From Bacteroidales bacterium (lineage in GTDB: Bacteria > Bacteroidota > Bacteroidia > Bacteroidales > F082), in the NCBI GenBank assembly GCA_017427985.1, contig JAFRRS010000023.1, positions 248,001-312,000 of the forward strand: a stretch of 64,000 nucleotides of DNA, in the 5' to 3' direction. The stretch's first letter is position 1. Every line of letters starts with the position of its first letter. The notes below the pieces were generated by a model, which worked only from the letters and a program-made list of their open reading frames with translations, was not told the DNA's origin and did not search any database. The position numbers and the translations under genes are program-made. Positions 33,354 to 41,415 of the stretch are shown here, piece by piece.

Positions 33354-34403
33354 ATGAAAGCATTGCTTGCACCGTTGTCTTGGCTGTATGGATTTGTGTT
33401 GTTGGTTCGACACAAGCTATACGATTGGAGGATATTGAAATCGAGATGTTTCAGTGTCCCGACGATTTGTGTGGGCAATCTTTCGCTTGGCGGGACTGGC
33501 AAAACACCGCATACCGAATATTTAATCAGATTGCTTCAAGACAGATGCAACGTGGCGGTTTTAAGTCGCGGTTACGGCAGAAAAACCAAAGGTTTTGTAT
33601 TGGCAAACGAAAACACCACCGCCAATGAAATCGGTGACGAGCCTCTGCAATACCGCATGAAATTCGACAATATCACCGTGGCGGTAGATGAAAACCGTCC
33701 TGATGGAGTCAGCAAGTTGATGCGTCTGGACAAAACTCCCGATGTGATTCTTTTGGACGACGCCTATCAGCACAGAAAAATCAAGCCCGGGATGAATATC
33801 CTTCTGACCGAGTATTACAACCTCTACAAGAAAGACAGACTTGTACCTGCGGGAAAACTTCGTGACATCAAATACGCGGCGCATCGCGCGGACATTATCA
33901 TCGTGACAAAATCACCGAAAGTCCTTATTCCATACGCAAAGCGGGAGATTGTGTCGCTAATAAAACCACGTCCGTACCAGAACCTGTTTTTCACTTACAT
34001 AGATTTCAAGGAACTCAAGCCAGTCAACGACACCGCGAAAGAAATTTCAATCGAGAAAGTGAAATCCATTTACCTTTTCTGCGGTATCGCCAATCCACAA
34101 CCTTTGGAGGAATATCTAAAAAGAAAATACAACACTGTGATTATCAACTATTTCAGCGACCATCACAGCTTCAGCGACAATGATATTGACAAGATTCTCG
34201 ACGGCTATGAGAACACCATCGGAAGCAATAAGATAATTGTCACAACCGAAAAAGATTTAATGCGATTAATAAATTCTTCTTACATTTCCAGATTTAACAA
34301 CACGCCTCTTTTCACCATTCCGATAGAGGTCGGCTTTAATGACAAAGAAGAAGAAAACAATTTTAATAATTTAGTACTTAATTATGTTGGAAAAAATTCT
34401 TGA
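33354..34403 (+). CDS. lpxK: Tetraacyldisaccharide 4'-kinase
   Basis: The 349-residue enzyme phosphorylates the 4' position of the lipid A disaccharide at the inner membrane face. The P-loop GNLSLGGTGKTPH (~40-52) and LLDDAYQHRKI (the family's DDGFQH) are present. The C-terminal region has TTEKD and VPIEVGF-like IPIEVGF. The 3' end overlaps the PNP gene by 20 nt. With lpxH three genes on, this is a partial lipid A locus. Confidence 0.93.
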   Translation: MKALLAPLSWLYGFVLLVRHKLYDWRILKSRCFSVPTICVGNLSLGGTGKTPHTEYLIRLLQDRCNVAVLSRGYGRKTKGFVLANENTTANEIGDEPLQYRMKFDNITVAVDENRPDGVSKLMRLDKTPDVILLDDAYQHRKIKPGMNILLTEYYNLYKKDRLVPAGKLRDIKYAAHRADIIIVTKSPKVLIPYAKREIVSLIKPRPYQNLFFTYIDFKELKPVNDTAKEISIEKVKSIYLFCGIANPQPLEEYLKRKYNTVIINYFSDHHSFSDNDIDKILDGYENTIGSNKIIVTTEKDLMRLINSSYISRFNNTPLFTIPIEVGFNDKEEENNFNNLVLNYVGKNS

Positions 34404-35211
34404 GACAGTAGATTTTATCAAATCGAAGACAAACGGTTTTGAGCCAGAAGTTGGTATTGTGTTAGGCTCAGGACTTGGCGGATTAGTAAATGTTATTGAC
34501 ACTCAATACTCTATCCCTTATTCTGAGATTCCGAATTTCCCAGTTTCGACGGTGGCAGGCCATCAGGGAAAGCTTATTTTGGGAACTTTGAGCGGCAGGA
34601 AAGTGGTTGCGATGCAGGGTCGTTTCCATTATTATGAGGGCTACAGCACCAAAGAAGTGACATTCCCAATCAGAGTTCTTAAATATTTGGGAATCAAGTT
34701 GTTAGTGCTTTCAAATGCCAGTGGCGGCATCAATCCGGATTTCAGAGTGAGCGACATCATGTTCATCACCGACCACATCAACCTGTTGCCTAACCCGCTG
34801 ATTGGAAAGAACGACGACAGAATAGGAACACGTTTCCCGGAAATGAGCGAAGCATACAACAAAAACGTGCTTGCTTTCGCAGACAAAATCGCTGAGGAAC
34901 TGAAAATCAAGGTGCAACATGGCGTTTACGTTGGCGACACCGGTCCTACTTACGAGACTCCAGCGGAATACAACTACTACCGCATCATCGGCGGCGACTG
35001 CGTGGGAATGTCTACAGTGCCTGAAGTCATCATCGCACGCCACTGCGGACTGCCAGTGTTTGCTATGTCAATCATCACGGACCTTGGCGGAAAGGACATC
35101 GCAGTACAGGTGACGCATGAAGAAGTCATCAACGCTGCAAACGTGGCTGAGCCGAAGATGACAGCCATTTTGAAAGAGTTGCTCAAACGCATGGACGAGA
35201 TAGAGTTCTGA
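34384..35211 (+). CDS. Purine nucleoside phosphorylase (inosine/guanosine type)
   Basis: The 275-residue protein cleaves purine nucleosides with phosphate. GIVLGSGLGGLV (~21-32) binds phosphate, VAGHQGKL and MQGRFHYYEGY follow, and GPTYETPAEYNYYR with MSTVPEVIIARH are the trimeric class I PNP signature. NASGGINPDF is also typical. It starts 20 nt inside lpxK and 15 nt before lpxH, so it is transcribed with lipid A genes, a conserved-looking order in Bacteroidota. Confidence 0.92.
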   Translation: MLEKILETVDFIKSKTNGFEPEVGIVLGSGLGGLVNVIDTQYSIPYSEIPNFPVSTVAGHQGKLILGTLSGRKVVAMQGRFHYYEGYSTKEVTFPIRVLKYLGIKLLVLSNASGGINPDFRVSDIMFITDHINLLPNPLIGKNDDRIGTRFPEMSEAYNKNVLAFADKIAEELKIKVQHGVYVGDTGPTYETPAEYNYYRIIGGDCVGMSTVPEVIIARHCGLPVFAMSIITDLGGKDIAVQVTHEEVINAANVAEPKMTAILKELLKRMDEIEF

Positions 35212-35226
35212 TAATCAATCACAAAG

Positions 35227-36000
35227 ATGATTTATTTCGTCACAGATTTTCATCTTGGAGTCCCCTCTTTGGAAGACAGCCAAAGACGAGAGAAGAAGCT
35301 CCTCCAATTCCTTGATTCCATAAAAGAATCATGTGAAGAGCTGTTTCTGATGGGCGATTTGTTTGATTTCTGGTACGAATACAAGACCGTTGTCCCGCGC
35401 GGACATGTGAGGCTGCTCGGCAAGCTTGCTGACTTCATCGACAGCGGCATTCCAGTGCATCTTTTTGCGGGCAACCACGACTTGTGGACGTTCTCTTATC
35501 TGCAAGAAGAGATTGGTATTCAAGTACATAGAGAGCCCGAGGTAATGACGCTCAAAGGCAAGAAATTTTTCCTCGTGCACGGTGACGGACGCGGTGACGG
35601 CGACGGCGGTTACAAGTTTTTGAAAAGCGTGTTTGAAAACAAGTTCCTGCAGTGGTGTTTCAGACACGTGCATCCCGACTTCGGCATCAGAGTGGCATTA
35701 AAATGGTCTCATAATCATAGAGTTAAGAAACTGAAACGCGAACAGGAAGGCGGCTATTATAATGTCATTGAGGAAACGAGATTGTACAAATATGCCCAAG
35801 ATGAGCTTCGAAAAGACCCTACGATAGATTTCTTTGTTTTCGGACACCAGCACAAGCCGATGCAGTACAAAACCGGTGAGCATGCTGTAACAACGGTGGT
35901 TGGAAACTGGATTTGGGATTACACGTATGCGGTGTTTGACGGGGAAACGATCTCTCTCCGTCATTTCGAGGTTCCTCACCCCTTACGGGGTTCGGAATGA
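35227..36000 (+). CDS. lpxH: UDP-2,3-diacylglucosamine pyrophosphohydrolase (LpxH-like)
   Basis: The 257-residue calcineurin-like phosphoesterase cleaves UDP-diacylglucosamine to lipid X in lipid A synthesis. Metal motifs: TDFHLG (~5-10), GDLFDFWYE (~42), GNHDLW (~80), VHGDGRGDGD (~118), GHQHKP (~207). The final residues (EVPHPLRGSE) and the stop codon are encoded by a dispersed palindromic repeat beginning at 35968, which must have altered the original C-terminus. Confidence 0.88.
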   Translation: MIYFVTDFHLGVPSLEDSQRREKKLLQFLDSIKESCEELFLMGDLFDFWYEYKTVVPRGHVRLLGKLADFIDSGIPVHLFAGNHDLWTFSYLQEEIGIQVHREPEVMTLKGKKFFLVHGDGRGDGDGGYKFLKSVFENKFLQWCFRHVHPDFGIRVALKWSHNHRVKKLKREQEGGYYNVIEETRLYKYAQDELRKDPTIDFFVFGHQHKPMQYKTGEHAVTTVVGNWIWDYTYAVFDGETISLRHFEVPHPLRGSE

Positions 36001-36057
36001 CAGCAGAACTATAAGTGAAACCGCTGTCATTCCGAGCACGAAGTGCGAGGAAACTCA
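35968..36057. repeat. Dispersed inverted repeat pair, provides the lpxH stop
   Basis: The left arm GAGGTTCCTC ... GGAATGACAG and right arm CTGTCATTCC ... GAGGAAACTC pair around a ~22-nt loop. The arms contain small inner hairpins (CCCCTTACGGGG; GCACGAAGTGC). Same family as 19422-19490. Confidence 0.75.
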
Positions 36058-36092
36058 TAAAAAGAAGTAAAAACAATCAAATTATTAGTATC

Positions 36093-37457
36093 ATGAATAA
36101 AATACAGAATTACATCAAGGAAAACGAACAGCGTTTTTTGGACGAGTTGTTCGGACTGATTAGAATTCCGTCGATTAGCTCGGAATCGGCGCACAAGCCT
36201 GATATGATTAAGGCTGCGGAATATTGGAGAGACAGCATTTTGAAGGCTGGTGCCGACAAGGCGGAAGTGATGCCGACAGAAGGCAACCCTATTGTTTACG
36301 GCGAGAAGATCATCGACCCAAAGAAACCTACAGTGTTGGTTTACGGTCACTACGACGTGATGCCTGTCGACCCGATAGAGCTGTGGCACACCGACCCGTT
36401 TGAGCCAGTCATCAAAGACGGCAAAATCTGGGCTCGCGGCGCTGACGACGACAAAGGTCAGGCTTTCATGCACGCCAAGGCATTCGAGACGATGATTCAG
36501 ACCGGCACACTTCCCTGCAACGTGAAGTTCATGCTTGAAGGCGAGGAAGAAATAGGTTCAGGCAGCCTCTCTAAGTGGATCGAGGAATACAAAGACCTTG
36601 TAAAAGCCGACGTCATTTTGGTTTCCGACACCAGCATGATTTCGCACGACACACCTTCAATCACAACAGGTTTGCGCGGTTTGGCATACTGGGAAGTTGA
36701 AGTTAGCGGTCCGAATGCCGATTTGCATTCAGGATTGTTTGGAGGCGCGGTTGCCAACCCTCTGAACACCTTGTGCGAGATGGTTGCCGGCGTGATGGAC
36801 GAAAACAACCACATCACCATCCCTCATTTCTATGACGACGTTGTGGAATCATCGGAAAGAGAGCGTGAGATGCTCAACAAGGCACCTTACAACGAGGAAG
36901 AATTCAAGAAATCGTTGGGCGTCAAGGCATTACGCGGTGAAAAAGGATATACGAAGATTGAACGCGTTGGTATTCGTCCAACATTCGACTTGTGCGGAAT
37001 TTGGGGCGGATACACTGGCGAAGGCTCAAAGACAGTGCTTCCATCGAAAGCATACGCCAAGATTTCGTGCCGTCTGGTGCCTAACCAGGACCACGAGAAG
37101 ATTGGCAAGCTGTTCAAAGACTATTTCGAGAGCATTGCTCCTGATTACGTGACCGTTAAGGTGACAACATTGCACGGTGGCGAGGCTTACGGCTGCCCTA
37201 TTGAGCTTCCGGCATACAAAGCCGCTGAACAAGCATATCTCGACACCTACGGCAAGCTGCCTATCCCAATGAGAAGCGGTGGAAGTATTCCGATTATTGC
37301 AAGATTTGAGAAAGTGTTGGGAATCAAGTCAATTTTGATGGGCTTCGGACTTGGCGAAGACGCCATCCACTCACCAAACGAGAACTACAGACTCGATCAT
37401 TTCTTCAAAGGAATTGAGACGATTGTGCAGTTCTATCAGCATTACGCTGGGAAATAG
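36093..37457 (+). CDS. M20 family dipeptidase
   Basis: The protein has 454 residues from the ATG at 36093; a longer frame from 36015 lies in the dispersed repeat. M20 metal motifs: VYGHYDVMPVDP (~87-98), WARGADDDKGQ (~118, bridging Asp), MLEGEEEIGSG (~151, catalytic Glu and ligand Glu), and a C-terminal HSPNENY His ligand. The dimerisation domain starts near residue 208 (DLHSGLFGGAVANPL). It is a cytoplasmic peptidase of the dipeptidase/CNDP group. A strong terminator follows at 37541. Confidence 0.9.
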   Translation: MNKIQNYIKENEQRFLDELFGLIRIPSISSESAHKPDMIKAAEYWRDSILKAGADKAEVMPTEGNPIVYGEKIIDPKKPTVLVYGHYDVMPVDPIELWHTDPFEPVIKDGKIWARGADDDKGQAFMHAKAFETMIQTGTLPCNVKFMLEGEEEIGSGSLSKWIEEYKDLVKADVILVSDTSMISHDTPSITTGLRGLAYWEVEVSGPNADLHSGLFGGAVANPLNTLCEMVAGVMDENNHITIPHFYDDVVESSEREREMLNKAPYNEEEFKKSLGVKALRGEKGYTKIERVGIRPTFDLCGIWGGYTGEGSKTVLPSKAYAKISCRLVPNQDHEKIGKLFKDYFESIAPDYVTVKVTTLHGGEAYGCPIELPAYKAAEQAYLDTYGKLPIPMRSGGSIPIIARFEKVLGIKSILMGFGLGEDAIHSPNENYRLDHFFKGIETIVQFYQHYAGK

Positions 37458-37540
37458 TTTCTCGCAGATTTCGCAAAAAACGCAGAAATTATTGGACGCA
37501 GACATGGATTTGGTTCGCTAAAGCGAACGGATAGCGCAGA

Positions 37541-37573
37541 AAAGAGACGAGGTCAGAGGACTTCGTCTCTTTT
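37541..37573 (+). terminator. Intrinsic terminator after the M20 dipeptidase
   Basis: The stem AAAGAGACGA pairs with TCGTCTCTTT around a 12-nt loop and ends in a short T-run. The preceding ~80 bases hold only a small TTCGCT/AGCGAA palindrome. Confidence 0.75.
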
Positions 37574-37627
37574 ATGATTAGATTTGTCGGCATAATTCAC
37601 CGACATTTCTTTGAAGCTGAACCCTAA

Positions 37628-38128
37628 TTATTTTACCAATTCAGCACGTAAATCATCAACACCAGCTTGTGAAAGCTCAACAACTTTTTGGTTGTTGCCT
37701 AAATTCATAAGAATGTGCTCATCATCGACGAACTGGAATAATTCAATTTTCTGATTGTCTTGATTTATGTACCAAACATCATTTTCATTGATTAATTGAA
37801 CTGTCTCTCCATCTTTTGTGATAGTGTAACCGTTTTCATTAGTTTCCACAAGATATTGACCATTATCTGTGTCGATGATTTCTGTGTTTTTTGCAACTGG
37901 GTTATTGCCGGTCCAGAATTCAATTGAATTGAAAATAACCGCATCGGCTAATATACAAATGTCATAAACAGGAATGATGTTTAACCCAATAAACACTAGT
38001 TCGTTAATCCATTTGTCACCGATTGATTTGTTCCAAGTGTAACATTTGTTAGTTAACCTGAATGATCCAAGGCATGACGACAACAGAAGTGTAGATGCCA
38101 ATGCAATTGATAAAAATACTTTTTTCAT
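37628..38128 (-). CDS. DUF3332-family lipoprotein
   Basis: The protein has 166 residues. The lipobox is LLSSC. SFRLTNKCYTWNKSIGDKW and VFIGLNIIPVYDICILADAV (given as two pieces of the family signature) identify DUF3332, small envelope lipoproteins of Bacteroidota and Proteobacteria with unknown role. The C-terminal half is a small beta-domain (YLVETNENGYTITKDGETV). It lies 28 nt after the flavoprotein gene in the same direction, and may be the last gene of that operon or separate. Confidence 0.8.
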   Translation of the reverse strand: MKKVFLSIALASTLLLSSCLGSFRLTNKCYTWNKSIGDKWINELVFIGLNIIPVYDICILADAVIFNSIEFWTGNNPVAKNTEIIDTDNGQYLVETNENGYTITKDGETVQLINENDVWYINQDNQKIELFQFVDDEHILMNLGNNQKVVELSQAGVDDLRAELVK

Positions 38129-38156
38129 GATGTTAATTTTTTAAATGAATAATATA

Positions 38157-38828
38157 TTAAAACTCAGTTTTAATCATACGTTTGCCAGCTTCTCTTGCTT
38201 TGCGTAAATCATCTTCCCAGTGTGTATTGTGCCATTGTTGCTTAGACTCTGCTGTACCATCTGCAAAGTTGTACAAACTATAGTCGTTTACCTGACATGT
38301 ATTGTTAGCCATCACAGCCTCTACCTCGCGTCCAAGTTCATGGCTCAAAGCCATATCCGTCATCATCTCCACAGAACGCATAGAACTACGGCGTATTTTT
38401 TCACCATTGGCAGGGCTCCCATTCATGGTGTATATAAAAGAAACCGGCATTCTCTTAGGCGCCATCAGGACACCTTTTGAATAGTCAAGCCATGGGAAAG
38501 TGAGGCGTTCCCAAAAAGCACGCATCATACCTGTCATCTCACCATAATAAATTGGTGTTGCTAGAACTAAGCCATCTGCTTCCACGCATTCCTTTAATGT
38601 CTCGGTCAAGCCATCAACATAAAGACAACTAGCTGAACATTTACCTTTAATATGGCATGCCATACACGAACGACAGCCCTTGTAATCTATATCGTACAAA
38701 CGCACTATCTTGGTTTCCCCACCACCCTCACGTACACCTTCCGCAAATGCTGCTATCATTGCGCCAGTATTCATATATATACGAGGACCGCCATCAATAA
38801 TCATTATGTTCTTAATTTTTGTATTCAT
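38157..38828 (-). CDS. Iron-sulfur flavoprotein-like NAD(P)H FMN reductase
   Basis: The protein has 223 residues from ATG 38828; a GTG at 38834 overlaps the hydrolase stop and is an alternative. The flavodoxin-like N-terminus (NIMIIDGGPR, then NTGAMIAAFAEG) is followed by a cysteine cluster, CRSCMACHIKGKCSASC, spaced like the compact 4Fe-4S motif of iron-sulfur flavoproteins. LATPIYYGEMTGMMRAFWER is the FMN-binding region. It is the last or penultimate gene in the ligase/ACP operon and could supply electrons to a step of that pathway. Confidence 0.8.
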   Translation of the reverse strand: MNTKIKNIMIIDGGPRIYMNTGAMIAAFAEGVREGGGETKIVRLYDIDYKGCRSCMACHIKGKCSASCLYVDGLTETLKECVEADGLVLATPIYYGEMTGMMRAFWERLTFPWLDYSKGVLMAPKRMPVSFIYTMNGSPANGEKIRRSSMRSVEMMTDMALSHELGREVEAVMANNTCQVNDYSLYNFADGTAESKQQWHNTHWEDDLRKAREAGKRMIKTEF

Positions 38829-38830
38829 AC

Positions 38831-40162
38831 TCACTTCTTATGTTTTACATTTGTGTATTTATTCAAAAGATCACCTTCTCGCAGCCTTAAAAATTTTGAA
38901 TAAAAAAACACTGCAGTTTGTACATGACTTCCATTAAATCTAGGAGTGTATAAATAACAATTAGCGTTATTGTCTGACATCATAGAATAAACATCTAATA
39001 CGTGCTGATATGGAATACAACTATCTTTTTTAGAATGATATAGTATTACTGTTGAATTTGGATACCACCCAGTAGCGCAATCATCCAAATTAGAAGCCGT
39101 TGTCATAGCATGGAAAAGTGTACTATTTGTATCAATTAACATAGGAGAGAAATAGGACTGAGGATCAGTATCTTCAACCAATTTATTGAGTCTTACTCCC
39201 ATCTCCCAAAGACTATCGTCTTTTTCTAGCAACAAACTATCCAACTTTACAGCTAAAGCTTCGTCAGATAAAAAGTCACTCATTTGTAGAGTATCCAAAC
39301 AGTCTTGATGTATGTAAAATATGCTCTGGAGGCCTTTGAGATAAACCGCTGGTGTACTGCCCATATTTCTTGTTGCCAAGGCATTTTTATACAATTCAAC
39401 CGGCACATAAACTCCGTCACCACAGAGACTCCATTTCAGATTAATGAGAGCGGCTAAACTATCAGACAATGATGTCTCAATATATTTATGCATTGCCAAT
39501 GCATATCCTCCACCTTGACTGTAGCCGACATTCCATGTATAGTAATTGTCATCGAGCTCGGTATTCTCATCTTTGACAATTTTTAATGCAGTCAGGAGGC
39601 AGTCTGTTGTGCAACGAGCATGATAATTAAGAGCAGTATATGCAAAAGGTTCTCCTTCTGTAACGCCACAACCGTAATAGTCTGGGAAAACGCATACTGT
39701 ATTGTCAGCAGTCAACACGGATTCTATAGGAATGCTATTTGATGGCGCAATTTTATAACTTGGAGCTACAATACGATGATAAACAAGCACACTATTAATT
39801 TTATTATCTTTAAGAATTGGAATTGTCACCAGTCCTGACAGCATAATAGTATCGCCTTTGGCGGAGACTGAAGGATATGCGAACGAAATTGCGCGAAAAG
39901 TTGTCCTTTTTAATCTTCGATTCCCTTGATTTAGAGCGAAATGATGTCTTTTAATATGAAATTTAATAACAAACCCAAACTGTTTGATTGGTACATTGAT
40001 TATTCCCAATTGATGTTGGAGGGTTTCTATGCCTTCAGACATCAACTCTTTAAATGTATAATCATGTACATCCATGATACGATATCCTTTGACTGTTGAT
40101 TGAGCTCGCAAAGGAACACATACCATTAGCATCAGATATATCAAAATCATTTTTTTATACAT
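38831..40162 (-). CDS. Secreted alpha/beta hydrolase (esterase/lipase-like)
   Basis: The protein has 443 residues. The signal peptide ends at VPLRAQ. VLVYHRIVAPS, FPDYYGCGVTEG (oxyanion region), and the nucleophile elbow GYSQGG (~217) are followed by KKDSCIPY (acid) and NGSHV (His), a complete catalytic triad in secretory-lipase order. It would act in the periplasm or outside. It overlaps or abuts the flavoprotein gene and follows the LolA-like gene by 44 nt, as part of the operon 43011-38157. It may cleave the ester of the acyl product made or exported by its neighbours. Confidence 0.75.
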   Translation of the reverse strand: MYKKMILIYLMLMVCVPLRAQSTVKGYRIMDVHDYTFKELMSEGIETLQHQLGIINVPIKQFGFVIKFHIKRHHFALNQGNRRLKRTTFRAISFAYPSVSAKGDTIMLSGLVTIPILKDNKINSVLVYHRIVAPSYKIAPSNSIPIESVLTADNTVCVFPDYYGCGVTEGEPFAYTALNYHARCTTDCLLTALKIVKDENTELDDNYYTWNVGYSQGGGYALAMHKYIETSLSDSLAALINLKWSLCGDGVYVPVELYKNALATRNMGSTPAVYLKGLQSIFYIHQDCLDTLQMSDFLSDEALAVKLDSLLLEKDDSLWEMGVRLNKLVEDTDPQSYFSPMLIDTNSTLFHAMTTASNLDDCATGWYPNSTVILYHSKKDSCIPYQHVLDVYSMMSDNNANCYLYTPRFNGSHVQTAVFFYSKFLRLREGDLLNKYTNVKHKK

Positions 40163-40206
40163 AGGATTATTATTATACGTTTTGAAAGCCTTGCATGCTA
40201 ATCACA

Positions 40207-40791
40207 TTATTCATTTATTCTTACATCAATAAAACGTAAGCTTGTTTTATCACCGTTTGCTCCTATAATCTCAAGTTCGCTTATCACATTGTCGGCTTTT
40301 TCAAAAAAAATAGTAAGCATTGCAAACATGCGTTTTATACTATTCTTTTTTGGTCGCATAATAACTTCCCAAGATTCACCCGCATCATGAATATCAATAT
40401 CAAACTTGGATTTATCAAAAAGATTTTTACCAGTTGTGATACTCTTGAAAACATTAACTACTCCCATATACATCCTTGTTGATTTCACATCGAGGTCTTC
40501 CTCTGTTCCGTTAGTTATTTTTGTAATTTTCTCGCCATCAACAACAAGTGCAAATGGGTATGGTGAAGTATATTCCCAATGCACTTTATCAGGTGAATTA
40601 TAACTCATATAACCTTCTGCTGTAGTTGGGCTTTCAAGTATCGCCATCGATTTTTGTTGAGTAAACTGACAACTCAGACACTCTATCGAAGCGGCTCTAT
40701 GCGCCAATGTAGCCATCATTTCTTCCTGCGTCTGTGCATGACTCAAATCACCGACAAGTATCAGAACGATTAAAAAAAACAAACTTTTCAT
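40207..40791 (-). CDS. LolA-like periplasmic lipoprotein carrier family protein
   Basis: The protein has 194 residues. The signal peptide ends at LSHAQ. The LolA fold pattern is clear: CQFTQQKSMAIL (~39), GYMSYNSPDKVHWEYTSPYP (~58-77), VVDGEKITKI. It carries an extra Cys pair (IECLSC). LolA-like genes of this type occur in aryl-polyene and related lipid gene clusters, apart from the housekeeping lolA. The next gene begins one base upstream, and the setting (ligase, ACP, transporter) supports transport of a lipid product through the periplasm. Confidence 0.8.
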   Translation of the reverse strand: MKSLFFLIVLILVGDLSHAQTQEEMMATLAHRAASIECLSCQFTQQKSMAILESPTTAEGYMSYNSPDKVHWEYTSPYPFALVVDGEKITKITNGTEEDLDVKSTRMYMGVVNVFKSITTGKNLFDKSKFDIDIHDAGESWEVIMRPKKNSIKRMFAMLTIFFEKADNVISELEIIGANGDKTSLRFIDVRINE

Positions 40792-40792
40792 C

Positions 40793-41146
40793 TTATTTCA
40801 TAATTAAAAAACAACCTCCGACAATCATTATTAGCCCAATCCATCTTGACAATGGTACAGCCTCACCCAGAATAAGCCATGATGCCAGCATTCCAAATAC
40901 GAATGAAAGACTTGTAAGTGGATAGGCTTGGCTAAACGGAAACTTTTTTAAAATATATAACCAAAAAGCCAATGCGAGACTGAAACAAACACCACACGCC
41001 GAAAATCTCCAGTCGGTAAAAACAGCTTTGAGATATGCAATGGTCCACTCAAATTTGCCGAGTCTTATCATAACAAGTTTTAGTAAAACTTGACCTCCCG
41101 CCAAAAAGAGCGTTTGCAACAACACTAGTTCTATCAATTTACACAT
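40793..41146 (-). CDS. SMR/EamA-type four-TM membrane protein
   Basis: The protein has 117 residues with four TM helices (~3-22, 34-52, 66-85, 95-115). LGEAVPLSRWIGLIMIVGGC near the end is typical of the small drug/metabolite transporter family; AYPLTSLSFVFGMLASWLIL is the third helix region. Half-size members act as dimers. It overlaps the ACP gene by 8 nt. It may flip a lipid or small molecule across the inner membrane for the LolA-like protein. Confidence 0.8.
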   Translation of the reverse strand: MCKLIELVLLQTLFLAGGQVLLKLVMIRLGKFEWTIAYLKAVFTDWRFSACGVCFSLALAFWLYILKKFPFSQAYPLTSLSFVFGMLASWLILGEAVPLSRWIGLIMIVGGCFLIMK

Positions 41147-41414
41147 ATTGTTTTGTAATATTTTTTTGTATATATTCAGCTAACACAGCTATCGATTGAA
41201 AAACTGCATAAGCTTCTGAAAAATCCTTCAACATGATCCCATATTGTTTTTTAATAATCCAAGCAAGATCAAGAGCATCAATACTATCAAGGCCGAGACC
41301 TTTGCCGAATAATGGTGCATAATCGTCAATATCTTCCGGTTTAATATCTTCGAGTCCCAAGCCTACAATTATATGCAGTTTTAGGGTATAAACAAATTCG
41401 TCCATGATAATCAT
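41139..41414 (-). CDS. Acyl carrier protein
   Basis: The protein has 91 residues from the ATG at 41414 (ATG 41405 or GTG 41423 also possible). The phosphopantetheine site LGLDSIDALDL places Ser near residue 43. The flanking helices (YTLKLHIIVGLGLEDI; KKQYGIMLKDFSEAYAVF) fit the ACP fold. Not the housekeeping AcpP: there is no fabF beside it, and it lies between an AMP-ligase gene and a transporter. It should carry an acyl group activated by the ligase. Confidence 0.85.
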   Translation of the reverse strand: MIIMDEFVYTLKLHIIVGLGLEDIKPEDIDDYAPLFGKGLGLDSIDALDLAWIIKKQYGIMLKDFSEAYAVFQSIAVLAEYIQKNITKQYV

Positions 41415-41415
41415 A

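Noticed and set aside
36015-36092. N-terminal extension of the M20 dipeptidase
   Set aside because: It translates the right arm of a dispersed repeat; the family's usual N-terminus begins at ATG 36093.
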